From Planctomycetota bacterium (GTDB lineage: Bacteria > Planctomycetota > Planctomycetia > Pirellulales > Pirellulaceae): a stretch of 64,000 nt of DNA. Below, piece by piece: positions 44,343-53,736 of this stretch; the first letter of the stretch is position 1; each line of letters starts with the position of its first letter. Where the stretch lies: assembly GCA_026692865.1 (NCBI GenBank), contig JAPLNI010000026.1, positions 94,395 through 158,394 of the forward strand, given 5' to 3'. Both the position numbers and the translations under genes were made by a program. Under the pieces are notes generated by a model. It was not told the DNA's origin. It searched no databases and worked only from the letters and a program-made list of their open reading frames with translations.

Positions 44343-44402
44343 ATGGCAGATCCGCTCGCCAAGCGAATTGCCAATGTTGGTTTTTTGAAGAACTGGATTT
44401 AG
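44343..44402 (+). CDS. Possible 19-codon leader ORF before lepA
   Basis: An ATG one base after the E2 stop opens a 19-residue frame (MADPLAKRIANVGFLKNWI) that ends 10 bases before the lepA ATG. The first two residues after Met match the start of LepA. There is no clear Shine-Dalgarno. It may be chance, or it may couple translation. Confidence 0.2.
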   Translation: MADPLAKRIANVGFLKNWI

Positions 44403-44412
44403 AAAAGCCTCT

Positions 44413-46230
44413 ATGGCAGACATTCCGCTAAAAAATATTCGAAATTTCTGCATCATTGCCCACATCGATCACGGGAAAAGCACGCTTGCTGATCGGCTTT
44501 TGGAACGAACGGGAACAGTTGCAGTCCGAAAAATGAAGGCCCAGTTGCTCGACGCCATGGACTTGGAACGAGAGCGAGGCATCACGATCAAGGCCAAAGC
44601 TGTAACGCTGCATTATGATTTTCGGGGAGAGACTTACGAGCTCAACCTGATCGACACGCCGGGCCACGTTGACTTCCAATACGAAGTCTCTCGCTCACTC
44701 ACTTGCTGCGAAGGAGCGTTGCTTCTCGTCGATTCCTTCCAAGGCGTCGAAGCCCAAACGGTTGCGAATGCTTACGCAGCCATGGATCACAACTTGAAGA
44801 TCATTCCGGTGATCAACAAAGTCGATCTTCAGCATGCACGGATCGATGAAGTTACCGAAGAGATGGAACAAATTCTCGGCATTGATCCGTTTGAGATCGT
44901 CAAGTGCAGTGGGAAAGCCGGCATCGGTATCGACGAGCTCTTGGAAGCCATTGTGACTCGTATTCCACCTCCAACAGGCGAACCTGATAAGCCCCTTCAA
45001 GCGATGGTGTTCGATTCGCACTACGATGATTATCGTGGCGCGATCACCTATGTGCGACTGATGGAAGGAAGCGTCCAACGAGGACAAAAACTACGCTTCC
45101 TTCGAGGTGGTCTCACGCATGAATGCCTTGAGATCGGCCACTTTGTCCCCGAGCGTAAGACCACCCACCTGCTTCGCGCTGGTCAGGTCGGTTACCTGAT
45201 CTGCAACATCAAATCGCTCAAGGATGTCTTCATCGGTGACACGGTGGCTCTAGCGAGTGATACCGAAACGCAGCCACTCGAAGGCTACCAACCTCCTAAG
45301 CGAATGGTTTATTGTGGTCTGTATCCGAGCGATGGACAGGAGTTCACAGAACTTCGCGATGCACTTGAAAAACTCTCGATTAATGATCCAAGCTTCGAGT
45401 TCCAGCCCGAGACAAGCGAAGCCCTCGGGTTCGGTTTTCGCTGTGGATTCCTCGGTATGCTGCACATGGAAATTGTCCAGCAGCGTCTCGAAGGCGAATG
45501 CGATATCGACCTGGTCCAAACCGCGCCTAACGTGACCTATCAAGTCATCAAACGCGGTGGAGAAGTGCTCACGATCCATCGCCCGCAAGAAGTTCCCGAC
45601 TCGGGTGAGATCGAGGAGTTCAAGCAACCAATTGTACGCGTGAACTTTGTCTTGCCCATCGAGTTCATCGGAACGGTCATGACCTTATGCCAAGATCGCC
45701 GCGGCACTCTTAAAAGCCAAGAGTACCTTTCGGCGACAAGAGCTCTCGTCACTTATGATCTACCGCTCGCAGAAGTCATCTACGATTTGCATGACAAACT
45801 AAAAAGTTCAACTCGTGGTTATGGGACCATGGATTACGAGATTATCGGCTATGAAAACGCAGATCTAGTTCGGATGGATATTCTCGTCAACGGAAAACCA
45901 GTCGATGCACTTGCTATCATCTGCGACCGGCGAGATGCCGACCGACGAGGCCGCGCGGTGGTCAAAAAGTTGAAGGAAGAAATCGATCGCCACATGTTCG
46001 AAGTCGCCGTCCAAGCGGCTATCGGTTCGCGCGTCATCGCTCGAGAGACTGTACCTGCGATGCGAAAAAATGTGACGGCCAAATGCTATGGTGGTGACAT
46101 CACTCGAAAACGCAAGTTGCTTTCCAAGCAGAAGGAAGGCAAGAAGCGAATGAAGTCGATCGGCTCGGTGGATATTCCTCAAAAGGCATTCATGGCAATC
46201 CTCGAATCAGGCAACGAAGGCAGCAAGTAG
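44413..46230 (+). CDS. lepA: Elongation factor 4 (LepA)
   Basis: 605-residue translational GTPase, the usual LepA length. G motifs are AHIDHGKSTL (G1), RERGITIKA (G2), DTPGHVDF (G3) and NKVDL (G4). The C-terminal domain has the LepA-specific segment LSKQKEGKKRMKSIGSVDIP, and GFRCGFLGMLHMEI is in the domain III/IV junction. It acts on stalled or initiating ribosomes. It is 71 bases downstream of the E2 gene and may share its transcript. Confidence 0.98.
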   Translation: MADIPLKNIRNFCIIAHIDHGKSTLADRLLERTGTVAVRKMKAQLLDAMDLERERGITIKAKAVTLHYDFRGETYELNLIDTPGHVDFQYEVSRSLTCCEGALLLVDSFQGVEAQTVANAYAAMDHNLKIIPVINKVDLQHARIDEVTEEMEQILGIDPFEIVKCSGKAGIGIDELLEAIVTRIPPPTGEPDKPLQAMVFDSHYDDYRGAITYVRLMEGSVQRGQKLRFLRGGLTHECLEIGHFVPERKTTHLLRAGQVGYLICNIKSLKDVFIGDTVALASDTETQPLEGYQPPKRMVYCGLYPSDGQEFTELRDALEKLSINDPSFEFQPETSEALGFGFRCGFLGMLHMEIVQQRLEGECDIDLVQTAPNVTYQVIKRGGEVLTIHRPQEVPDSGEIEEFKQPIVRVNFVLPIEFIGTVMTLCQDRRGTLKSQEYLSATRALVTYDLPLAEVIYDLHDKLKSSTRGYGTMDYEIIGYENADLVRMDILVNGKPVDALAIICDRRDADRRGRAVVKKLKEEIDRHMFEVAVQAAIGSRVIARETVPAMRKNVTAKCYGGDITRKRKLLSKQKEGKKRMKSIGSVDIPQKAFMAILESGNEGSK

Positions 46231-46443
46231 GGGCTAACATAGGCGGGGATCTTTAGACTCTTCGCGGTAATTGCCACCAGGGTTTTACTTTAAAAGTGCT
46301 CGTGCTGGTCCTCGATTTGAATCACTCCTCGAATCATCCCACCGAGTAGGAGTCCGAGCATCGCCGACGGCTAAGTACGAGTACGAAAGCTCAGGAATTA
46401 CGCGTGGAAACTTCAGTCAGACTGCATCAGGTTACGTCAAGAA

Positions 46444-47082
46444 ATGATATTCGATTTTAGTGCCGTTACTGCCAAAGCTAGATACAACTTGCTAACAGGC
46501 GTTGTCGTTCCAAGACCGATTGCATGGGTGACCAGCCGCAATGCAAATGACAGCATCAACCTTGCTCCTTTCAGTTTCTTTAACGTTGTCGGGACCGATC
46601 CGGGTTTGGTTGTGCTGAGTGTGGGAAACCACCAAGATCGTCCTAAGGACACGGCAACCAATATTGACCTGCGAACTGATTTCGTGGTGAATATGGTCGA
46701 CGAAAAATCGTCCGATGCGATGAGCCAATCGGCGATCGACTTCCCGGACGGAGTCAGCGAAATCAAATCGCTTGGCTTGGAGACTGTGGCTTCGACCCGT
46801 ATTGTGACTCCGCGTTTGAAGAATGCTCCAGCAGCGCTGGAGTGTCGCAAGCATTCGATCATTGAAATCGGACGCAATCGATTAATTCTCGGCGAAATTC
46901 TTGCGATGTACATTCGCAACGAATTTGTAACGGATTCCAGTCGGTATCATATCGATTCATCGGCGATGAATTTGATTGGTCGAATGGGTGGCAGTGGTGG
47001 ATACTGTAAAACTGACAACGGGTTCGACATAGCCAGAATGTCGTACGCGGAGTGGCTCCAGGAACAAGATGGCCTGACGTAG
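46444..47082 (+). CDS. Flavin reductase-like FMN-binding protein
   Basis: 212 residues of the flavin reductase/FMN split-barrel family: NLLTGVVVPRPIAWVTSR at the start, SINLAPFSFFNVVGTDPGLV in the flavin-binding region, and DFVVNMVDE and LECRKHSIIEIGRNRLILGE in the barrel. Proteins of this type use or supply reduced flavin; some are reductase partners of monooxygenases. No monooxygenase gene is adjacent. A 213-base gap separates it from lepA. The small membrane protein gene begins 26 bases downstream. Confidence 0.88.
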   Translation: MIFDFSAVTAKARYNLLTGVVVPRPIAWVTSRNANDSINLAPFSFFNVVGTDPGLVVLSVGNHQDRPKDTATNIDLRTDFVVNMVDEKSSDAMSQSAIDFPDGVSEIKSLGLETVASTRIVTPRLKNAPAALECRKHSIIEIGRNRLILGEILAMYIRNEFVTDSSRYHIDSSAMNLIGRMGGSGGYCKTDNGFDIARMSYAEWLQEQDGLT

Positions 47083-47108
47083 ATTCAAAGACTTGGGAGT
47101 GTATTGAA

Positions 47109-47384
47109 TTGGCTGATGAAGCGAATGATGATCCGGTAGCAGTGCGAAGGGCTCGTCGTGCGCTTGCGTTGTACATCGCTGGCTTCATATTTGTTAGTAG
47201 CATGCTGCTGATATTAAATGTTGGCATGGTCTATTCCCTCTACACAGGGATCGCCATCTTCATTCCAGAAACCTTCGCTCGACAGATTGGTCAGCTGTTG
47301 CTGCTGATCGGTCCGTTCATGTTATTATTCCTCGAGTGGTATTTATACGATCTGATTCGACAACCGTTTCGACGTTTTCGTTAG
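47109..47384 (+). CDS. Small two-helix membrane protein
   Basis: 91 residues from TTG 47109, which follows GGGAG by eight bases. Two membrane helices are predicted: ALYIAGFIFVSSMLLIL and GQLLLLIGPFMLLFLEWYL, joined by a short loop with VYSLYTGIAIFIP. The C-terminus is basic (RQPFRRFR). No known family is recognised. The frame is open upstream into the flavin reductase gene, so the start rests on the Shine-Dalgarno. It lies between the flavin reductase and histidine phosphatase genes and overlaps the possible upstream start of the latter. Confidence 0.55.
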   Translation: MADEANDDPVAVRRARRALALYIAGFIFVSSMLLILNVGMVYSLYTGIAIFIPETFARQIGQLLLLIGPFMLLFLEWYLYDLIRQPFRRFR

Positions 47385-47404
47385 TGGAAAGTGAGTGCTT
47401 GCAG

Positions 47405-48109
47405 GTGTTTGAACTTCTTTTGATTCGTCATGCTCAATCGGCCAATAATGCCCTGGACGAATCGCTGCGTGTTCCTGATCCGGGAATTACTGAGCTTGGT
47501 AAACGTCAAGCAGCTTGCTTGTCAGAGTGGCTGAAAACCTATCCACCGACAACTATTTACTGCAGCGGCTTTCGTCGTGCTCTGGAGACCACGCTGCCGA
47601 TTGCCCATTCGACAGGAATCAAACCTGTCGTGCGACAGGATATCTTTGAATGGGGTGGATGCTATGAAGGTTATCACAGTGGTAATATGCGACCATTTCC
47701 TGGTATGAACCGCGCGGAGATTGAAAAGCAATTTCCAGGATGGGAAGTAGACGACCGAATCGGCGATGCGGGTTGGTACACCGAGACGATCATGGAGTCG
47801 GACTCCATGGCGATGGAACGCTCTCGCAAAGTTGCAAGTTGGTTGCGAGGAATGTTTGAAGAATTGTACTCTGCAAACGCATCAAAGGGTACTCGATCAC
47901 GAATCGCCTTAGTCATTCACGCCGATTTCAAAGCGCTGCTTCTCCGGACACTGCTGAATGACAAGTCGCATTTTGGCGAAAGGTCATTCGAGCATTTGAG
48001 CGAAGTACCGAATACTTCGGTGACACAATTGACTTGGATCGGAAATGACTGGCGGCTCGATTTTTGGAGTTCGATAAGCCATCTCCCTGGAGACTTACTG
48101 ACGCGATAA
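47405..48109 (+). CDS. Histidine phosphatase (phosphoglycerate mutase-like)
   Basis: 234 residues of the histidine phosphatase superfamily. LLLIRHAQSANNALDE carries the phospho-acceptor His in RHA; PGITELGKRQAACLSEWL, IYCSGFRRALETTLPIA and the second catalytic His in VIHADFKALLLR complete the active site. The specific substrate is unknown; sugar phosphates or small phosphorylated metabolites are typical. GTG 47405 gives the standard short N-terminus. GTG 47384, sharing one base with the preceding stop (TAGTG), is a plausible alternative adding seven residues. It ends the flavin reductase-membrane protein-phosphatase run. Confidence 0.85.
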   Translation: MFELLLIRHAQSANNALDESLRVPDPGITELGKRQAACLSEWLKTYPPTTIYCSGFRRALETTLPIAHSTGIKPVVRQDIFEWGGCYEGYHSGNMRPFPGMNRAEIEKQFPGWEVDDRIGDAGWYTETIMESDSMAMERSRKVASWLRGMFEELYSANASKGTRSRIALVIHADFKALLLRTLLNDKSHFGERSFEHLSEVPNTSVTQLTWIGNDWRLDFWSSISHLPGDLLTR

Positions 48110-48456
48110 ATTTTTGCGTGCAGTGGGGCGAATCTGGCTTACTGAAGATGATATTTTGCATGCTCCGTTGTTGCGAGCCTCGAACGACTTCTTGTAATTT
48201 GCAGCAAAGTCAACACCCGTGGCTACGTCATAGGGTAAGTCCTGACGGCGTATGCATCTGCTAAACCGCTCCGCTTAGAACAATTGTAATATGAGATTGT
48301 CAGGCGCTTTCATAAACTTCGGGGATGCTATAGTAACTCATTCAATAATGTTAGACGCAATACAATTCTGCGATCTCGGCTCAATTTATCAAGCCAGTGC
48401 TTGGTAGGGCCTTATTGATCCAAAAACAAAACTCATATCGCAAAAATAGACTTATT
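48110..48456. other. Intergenic region upstream of mrp
   Basis: 347 bases with no supported gene. Near 48212-48232 the sequence ACACCCGTGGCTACGTCATA resembles one arm of the dispersed palindrome, without a partner arm. Confidence 0.4.
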
Positions 48457-49536
48457 ATGGAAGACGCTGCTTCACTGGACTCATTGCTCAAGGCTTCTTT
48501 GGAGAACTTCAAGGACCCTGACTCGGGGCGTCCGCTTTCCAAAACCGGACAGGTTACCGATTGGAGTATCACCGACGGGCACGTCGCATGCAAAATGTCT
48601 CTCACCACGCATTCCAAACCGATCGCTCAAGAGACCGCGGATGCACTTCGTGATTATTTGCAAGCGCAGAGTGAAAGTATTCGTGGAGTTACTGTCACGC
48701 TCGGTACGCAGTATCGTCCAACACCGGCGATCGGCCAGATCGGGCTGAAGGTCAAAAGCGTTATCGCCGTTGGTGCTGGAAAAGGAGGCGTTGGAAAGAG
48801 CACTCTTGCTGCGTCTATTGCGATTACGCTTGAGAAACTTGGCAGCCGTGTCGGATTGATGGATGCGGATGTTTATGGACCCAGTGTTCCTCATTTGTTG
48901 GGGTTGTCTGGCCGACCTGAAATTGTCGATGGGAAAATCAAGCCGATCATGAGCGAGACGATGCCGGTGATGTCGATGGGTTTCTTGCTGGAGAAAGACC
49001 AAGCGGTCGTTTGGCGTGGGCCGATGCTTCACGGTTCGATTCAACAATTCTTGCGAGACACCGCGTGGGGCGAGCTGGATTACCTGATCATTGATATGCC
49101 ACCAGGAACGGGTGACGTGGCACTTACGCTTTCGCAAATGCTCCCATTAGCAGGAGCGGTGATTGTTTGCACGCCTCAAGAGGTCGCATTGCTGGACGCT
49201 GGAAAAGCGATTGCGATGTTCGAGAAAACGAAAGTTCCATTGCTAGGCATTGTCGAAAACATGAGCGGATTTCTCTGCCCTGATAATGGAAAGACGTATG
49301 ATATTTTCGGTCGCGGTGGAGCTCGAGATAAAGCAGATTCGCTTGGCGTTCCATTCCTGGGCGATGTTCCGATTTACATGCAATTGCGATCCGAATCGGA
49401 TGAAGGCCGCCTGCGTGAAGCTCTCGAAGACCCAGTTGCTTCGAAGCCGTTCGAACACATCGCACGAGCCCTCGTTCGCTCACTAGCAGACCGAGCATCT
49501 CAGCAATCGCAAATCGCTGCACTGCCGGTTTTGTAA
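48457..49536 (+). CDS. mrp: Mrp/ApbC/NBP35-family P-loop ATPase
   Basis: 359 residues. An N-terminal MIP18/DUF59-like domain (about 1-90) is followed by the deviant Walker A GKGGVGKST at 108-116, DADVYGPSVPHLLG and DYLIIDMPPGTGDV. Mrp proteins bind and transfer iron-sulfur clusters. The usual C-terminal CxxC is altered: the site reads FLCPDNGK, so only one Cys remains. This would change cluster binding unless a dimer supplies other ligands. ATG 48457 (MEDAASLDSLL) is preferred over the upstream ATG 48397. Convergent with the punA gene. Confidence 0.9.
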   Translation: MEDAASLDSLLKASLENFKDPDSGRPLSKTGQVTDWSITDGHVACKMSLTTHSKPIAQETADALRDYLQAQSESIRGVTVTLGTQYRPTPAIGQIGLKVKSVIAVGAGKGGVGKSTLAASIAITLEKLGSRVGLMDADVYGPSVPHLLGLSGRPEIVDGKIKPIMSETMPVMSMGFLLEKDQAVVWRGPMLHGSIQQFLRDTAWGELDYLIIDMPPGTGDVALTLSQMLPLAGAVIVCTPQEVALLDAGKAIAMFEKTKVPLLGIVENMSGFLCPDNGKTYDIFGRGGARDKADSLGVPFLGDVPIYMQLRSESDEGRLREALEDPVASKPFEHIARALVRSLADRASQQSQIAALPVL

Positions 49537-49561
49537 AACTGTCAAATTTGGAAGAAGCTAG

Positions 49562-49660
49562 TCCAAATTTGGAGTGCTGTGGCTTGGCACAGCTTTTGGG
49601 GAAGCGACGTGGCGTGAATAGAAAGCTCGCGAGATGGAACGTCTTTGAGTTTGCTTGAAT
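49562..49660 (+). repeat. 99-bp direct repeat, copy 1
   Basis: Starts TCCAAATTTGGAGTGCTGTG and ends GTTTGCTTGAAT. It aligns without gaps to copy 2 at 49715-49813 over 99 bases with scattered mismatches. It lies between the convergent mrp and punA genes. Inside it TTGGCACAGCTTTTGGGGAA is one conserved core. Confidence 0.85.
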
Positions 49661-49694
49661 GGATTTGATTGACGACCGATAGATAAATCTTAAA

Positions 49695-49712
49695 GCGGCG
49701 ATTAGTCGCCGC
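49695..49712. repeat. GC-rich hairpin before repeat copy 2
   Basis: GCGGCGA and TCGCCGC form a perfect seven-pair stem with a TTAG loop, directly before the second 99-base copy. It could also help terminate the convergent transcripts. Confidence 0.7.
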
Positions 49713-49714
49713 AC

Positions 49715-49813
49715 TCCATATTTGGAGTGCAGTGGCTTGGCACAGCTTTCGGGGTAGCGACGTGGCGCGAAAGGATAGCTCGCGAGCTAGATAGCCGTTG
49801 GATTCGCTTGCAT
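49715..49813 (+). repeat. 99-bp direct repeat, copy 2
   Basis: Starts TCCATATTTGGAGTGCAGTG and ends GATTCGCTTGCAT. Same order and length as copy 1, with about a dozen or more substitutions. Only this copy has the hairpin at its left edge. Confidence 0.85.
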
Positions 49814-49828
49814 CGGCTGATTTAAAAG

Positions 49829-50668
49829 TTACTTGTTCAAACGTTTACGTTCGAAGTCGAGAACACCGGTTACTAAGGTCGTTAGTTTCGGTTCGGCGGC
49901 GTTAGCCGTTGCGATGATTCGAGGAACGTTAGCGGGTTCGAGAGCATCCGGTAAGCACATGTCGGTAATGACAGAAAACCCAACGGTTCGCATACCGCAG
50001 TGAGCCGCGACAATCGTTTCCGGAACGGTGGACATGCCGACCACGTCGGCTCCGATCATTCGCAAGAAGCGGTACTCTGCGCGGGTCTCCAAATTGGGTC
50101 CCGAGACGGCTACAAAAACACCTTGATGGGCAACGATATTGTTTTTGCGTGCCGTTTCTAAAGCGGCTTCGATGAGCTCGCGATTATAAGGCTCCGACAT
50201 GTCTGGAAAGCGAGGCCCTAAGCGATCGTCGTTAATACCTATCAGTGGGTTATCGCCCATCAAGTTAATCTGGTCATCGATGAGCATAATGTCGCCCGGC
50301 TTGTAGTAAGGGTTCATTCCACCACAAGCATTTGAAACAACTAACAGTTCTGCTCCCATCGCTTTCATGACTCGTATTGGAAGCGTAATCAGCTTAAGCG
50401 GATAGCCTTCGTACATATGGAAGCGACCTTCCATAGCCATGACGTTCAAACCACATAGCTCGCCACAAACGAGTCTTCCGCGATGGCTGGTCGCTGTTGA
50501 CTTCAGGAAGTTAGGAATATCACCATAGTCGATCGTGGCTTCAACCTTGATCTTCTCAACCAAGGGGCCAAGTCCGGTTCCAAGGACAATTCCGACGTCT
50601 GGCTTCTTCGCCCAAGACTTCTGAATAAACGCACTGGCTTCTTGGATTTTATCGAATAGGTCGAGCAT
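49829..50668 (-). CDS. punA: Purine nucleoside phosphorylase (trimeric PNP type)
   Basis: 279 residues, the size of trimeric purine nucleoside phosphorylase. Signatures are VGIVLGTGLGPLVEKI at the phosphate site, SHRGRLVCG, MEGRFHMYEGYPLKLI, VSNACGGMNPYYKPGDIMLI and SGPNLETRAEYRFLRMIGAD leading into VGMSTVPE. It cleaves inosine and guanosine to base and ribose-1-phosphate for purine salvage. It lies about 120 bases downstream of purQ on the same strand, so the two form a purine-metabolism pair. Confidence 0.95.
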   Translation of the reverse strand: MLDLFDKIQEASAFIQKSWAKKPDVGIVLGTGLGPLVEKIKVEATIDYGDIPNFLKSTATSHRGRLVCGELCGLNVMAMEGRFHMYEGYPLKLITLPIRVMKAMGAELLVVSNACGGMNPYYKPGDIMLIDDQINLMGDNPLIGINDDRLGPRFPDMSEPYNRELIEAALETARKNNIVAHQGVFVAVSGPNLETRAEYRFLRMIGADVVGMSTVPETIVAAHCGMRTVGFSVITDMCLPDALEPANVPRIIATANAAEPKLTTLVTGVLDFERKRLNK

Positions 50669-50787
50669 AATTTTTAGGGTTCAAGGCAATGAAAAAGATT
50701 GAAAATATTTTAAGGACTGGTGATACGATTATCATCTCGAAACGATTGCGACAATCTGGGAAATCATAGTCACTCGCGGAAACAACA

Positions 50788-51615
50788 TCATGCGAAAAAG
50801 TCGACTGCGTTTTGAAACATTTTCATTCCGTCACCGAATTCTGGTTGTTCGTCACGTCGTGTCCAAAAGGGATGCTGCGTCGGAAACAAGTGACGCTCGG
50901 GATGTGGCATTAAGCCAAACACGCGACCGCTTTCGTCACAGAGACCTGCAACATTCATTTCCGCGCCGTTAGGGTTGTCCGGATGAGGCAAAACATCGTT
51001 GCTTGTGAATCCATCGGGTCGACAGTATCGAAGTGGAATCTGCTTCTGCTTTTGAAGCGTCTCGGCCGCACTAGGTCCGGCTCCATTGGATGGACGAGTC
51101 ACGAAGCGACCTTCGGCGTGTGCCATCGGAAGGAACATTTGCTCGATGTCGCGCAGAAACGGCGAATCGTTTTCGGAGACTTTCAAATGCACCCACCTGT
51201 CTTCAAATCGCCCCTGCTGATTCCATGTCAGCGTCGCAAGGGGAGCGGGCATCGTTGATGAATTGGATAGCGAACTGCTTGAGTCTTCAAAAAAGATTCC
51301 CAGCCGAATCATGATTTGGAAGCCATTGCAGATCCCTAGAACAAGCCGATCTTCTTGGCGAAACGATTCGATCATGTCCGGCAAATAGGCGATCAATTGA
51401 GTCGCAAGGACTCGGCCAGAAGCAATGTCGTCGCCATAGCTAAAACCGCCCGGAAAGCAAAGAATTTGATGATTGTTCGCAAGAATTGGGCGATCAATCA
51501 GTTGCTGGACGTGGATACGATTGACAATCGCACCCGCGGATTCGAACGCAAATGCCGTTTCGACATCGCAGTTAGTCCCCGGTGCACGTAAAACGAGTAC
51601 TCTTGGTGCCGCCAT
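50788..51615 (-). CDS. purQ: Phosphoribosylformylglycinamidine synthase subunit PurQ
   Basis: 275-residue class I glutamine amidotransferase. The N-terminus RVLVLRAPGTNCDVETAFAF, FPGGFSYGDD and the nucleophile Cys96 in LGICNGFQIMIRLG define PurQ. The C-terminal GLMPHPERH contains the catalytic His-x-Glu. It supplies ammonia for step four of purine synthesis, working with PurS and PurL, which are not in this window. An insert around 115-130 rich in Ser makes it longer than many PurQ proteins. Confidence 0.96.
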   Translation of the reverse strand: MAAPRVLVLRAPGTNCDVETAFAFESAGAIVNRIHVQQLIDRPILANNHQILCFPGGFSYGDDIASGRVLATQLIAYLPDMIESFRQEDRLVLGICNGFQIMIRLGIFFEDSSSSLSNSSTMPAPLATLTWNQQGRFEDRWVHLKVSENDSPFLRDIEQMFLPMAHAEGRFVTRPSNGAGPSAAETLQKQKQIPLRYCRPDGFTSNDVLPHPDNPNGAEMNVAGLCDESGRVFGLMPHPERHLFPTQHPFWTRRDEQPEFGDGMKMFQNAVDFFA

Positions 51616-51899
51616 CCGAAGTCGCCAGTGTCCTAGTGAAGTCTAAGTGTCTAAAAAACCGTCTTAGTGGTTACGTTGTCTTAAAAGACAATCACCAGAA
51701 ATTCGGATTTGCAAACGAATTTCCTAGCCAAAAAGACCGCATGGAATGAGAGCCTACCAGATTACCAGCCGCGCGTTAAGCCGAGCGGCTGGCGGAAAAA
51801 TACCGGTCGTGATTGATACCATTAACCCTAACGAGAAACCGGACTGGACGATGGCCCCATACTACGGTGTTTGACCTTTGCTGGCTGCGAGCCAAACAA

Positions 51900-53699
51900 T
51901 CAATAAAGAGTCTGTTGTAGGTGGATGGGTTGTGTTTCGGCCGAAGGAGTACGATTCGGAAGTGCGAGCCGAAAGCAGCTTCCTTGGCCGATCTGGCTAG
52001 TCACCTCGATGTCGCCGCCGTGTTCTTGGAGTATCTTCCTACTCACCGGCAGGCCCAGTCCGGTACCGCGGTTACCCTTAGAAGATTCGAAAACGGAAAA
52101 AATTCGTTGCAAGTCCTCGGCTGGTATCCCGACTCCGTTGTCACGGATTTCAATTGCTACCCATTCACGAGCGAACGTCAGCGACATATCCACCAACCCG
52201 TCTGGAATGTCGGCGACCGCATCGATCGCGTTATGCAAGACGTTCAGTATCGCGCGATGCATTGCTTCGGAATCAGCCATGATCGAAGGGAACGAATCGG
52301 GGCGATTCCACTTCAGCGCGACATCCAGATCCTTTGCTCGCGACACACAAAGCTCGTAGCAGTCGTCGATTGTTTCGCGTAGGTCCGCCGCAGCCAGCAC
52401 CGGTTGCCGATCCTTGCTGTAGGTCAACATGTCCATCACCATGGAAGCGATTCGTTCCTGATTCTTTTCAACGATCCGCCAGCCCTTTGCAACAATATCG
52501 ATCTGTTGCCTTTTGATTCCTTCGTCGACCAAGTAACTGCCACCGCTGAGTCCTTGAAGAATGTTTTTTACGTGATGCGAAAGATTGGCGATCGTCTGCC
52601 CCATCACGGCAAGCCTTTCCGCTTGAACCATTCCTCGATAGTAGAAAGTATCTTCGACAGCGAGCGCAGCCTGATGTCCAATCGCGACCATCATTTTCAA
52701 GTGCTCCTCGTCGAACATCGGCGCGCTCTTATCAGTTGCATAGTCGACAACAGTCCGCGAAGTATCGATGTAGATTGTTCCTACAATTCCGTATCGCCCC
52801 TGCATCGGAACGCAGATCGCCTCGCGAATGCCGGCAGCTGCGATACTTGCTCCGGGTTCCCATCGCGTGTCATCACCAGCGTTGCTCGTCAGCACACCCT
52901 CGCGATTGCGAATGACATACTCAAGGATGGTTTGACTAATCTCGAAGCGGGCCTGAGATCGGTCGTCGGTTCGAAATTTTCGCGCCGCGGGACGCGGTGT
53001 TCCCGTTCCTTCATGCATCAACATCACGCATCCGCGATCACAATGCACCCACTGAAAAATCAGATCGAGTATCTGTTCAAGCAATTGATCCAGATCGAGC
53101 GTTCGGCTCACAGCGAGGACCGTTCGATACATGATCTCCCAGTGACTTTTGTCACGATGAATCGAGACAGTCTCACCAACCTTAGCTGCGGCTGCGTCAG
53201 GCGGTCGCGAATCGATCTGAAATGCACCTTCGTTCGATGTGAAATCGGGAGCACCTAACACGTGCCGAATTTGCGAGAGTTCTTCATTAGCAGACCGCGA
53301 GACCGGCATCTCTGCTTGAACATATTCTGCTTGCGGGGTTTTGACGATTTCGACACCGAATCCCAATTGGCTCGATCGCTGCTGAGCGGTCTTTCCCGTG
53401 CTGCCATCTTTGTTCTGGCCATTGAACACCAGCAGAGTCCTACCGATTTGCAGTCGATCTCCCGACTGGATCGACTGCCGCGAAACGCGATGGCCGTTTA
53501 AGAAGCAACCGTTGCTGCTGCTGAGATCGATGAGCTCGAATCCCTCGGGATTAATAACAACTTCCGCATGTTGTCTCGAGACTTCGTGATCGATAATTTG
53601 AATATCGCACGACGCGTCACGACCGAGCACTGTTCGCGGGCCTCGTAGCGAGAAATGCTGGCCAGCGTTCTTACCGCGTATTACAAATAGTGACGCCAT
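51900..53699 (-). CDS. FHA-GAF sensor histidine kinase
   Basis: 599-residue soluble kinase. An N-terminal FHA domain (about 1-95) has TVLGRDASCDIQI, EVSRQHAEV and SSSNGCFLNG, the phosphothreonine-binding loops. A GAF domain spans about 190-345. The kinase part has TIANLSHHVKNILQGL, with His in place of the usual HE-x-R context, then NVLHNAIDAV, EIRDNGVGIP and GTGLGLPVS. The FHA domain could bring it to a Ser/Thr-phosphorylated partner. No receiver is adjacent. It stands 37 bases before comF on the same strand, so they may share a transcript. Confidence 0.92.
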   Translation of the reverse strand: MASLFVIRGKNAGQHFSLRGPRTVLGRDASCDIQIIDHEVSRQHAEVVINPEGFELIDLSSSNGCFLNGHRVSRQSIQSGDRLQIGRTLLVFNGQNKDGSTGKTAQQRSSQLGFGVEIVKTPQAEYVQAEMPVSRSANEELSQIRHVLGAPDFTSNEGAFQIDSRPPDAAAAKVGETVSIHRDKSHWEIMYRTVLAVSRTLDLDQLLEQILDLIFQWVHCDRGCVMLMHEGTGTPRPAARKFRTDDRSQARFEISQTILEYVIRNREGVLTSNAGDDTRWEPGASIAAAGIREAICVPMQGRYGIVGTIYIDTSRTVVDYATDKSAPMFDEEHLKMMVAIGHQAALAVEDTFYYRGMVQAERLAVMGQTIANLSHHVKNILQGLSGGSYLVDEGIKRQQIDIVAKGWRIVEKNQERIASMVMDMLTYSKDRQPVLAAADLRETIDDCYELCVSRAKDLDVALKWNRPDSFPSIMADSEAMHRAILNVLHNAIDAVADIPDGLVDMSLTFAREWVAIEIRDNGVGIPAEDLQRIFSVFESSKGNRGTGLGLPVSRKILQEHGGDIEVTSQIGQGSCFRLALPNRTPSAETQPIHLQQTLY

Positions 53700-53736
53700 C
53701 GACTCGCTTTATTTCTCTCGGAATAAACTTGCATGT

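Noticed and set aside
52404-53258. 284-residue open frame opposite the FHA-GAF kinase
   Set aside because: It is the antisense shadow of a clearly conserved kinase gene and has no recognisable domain.
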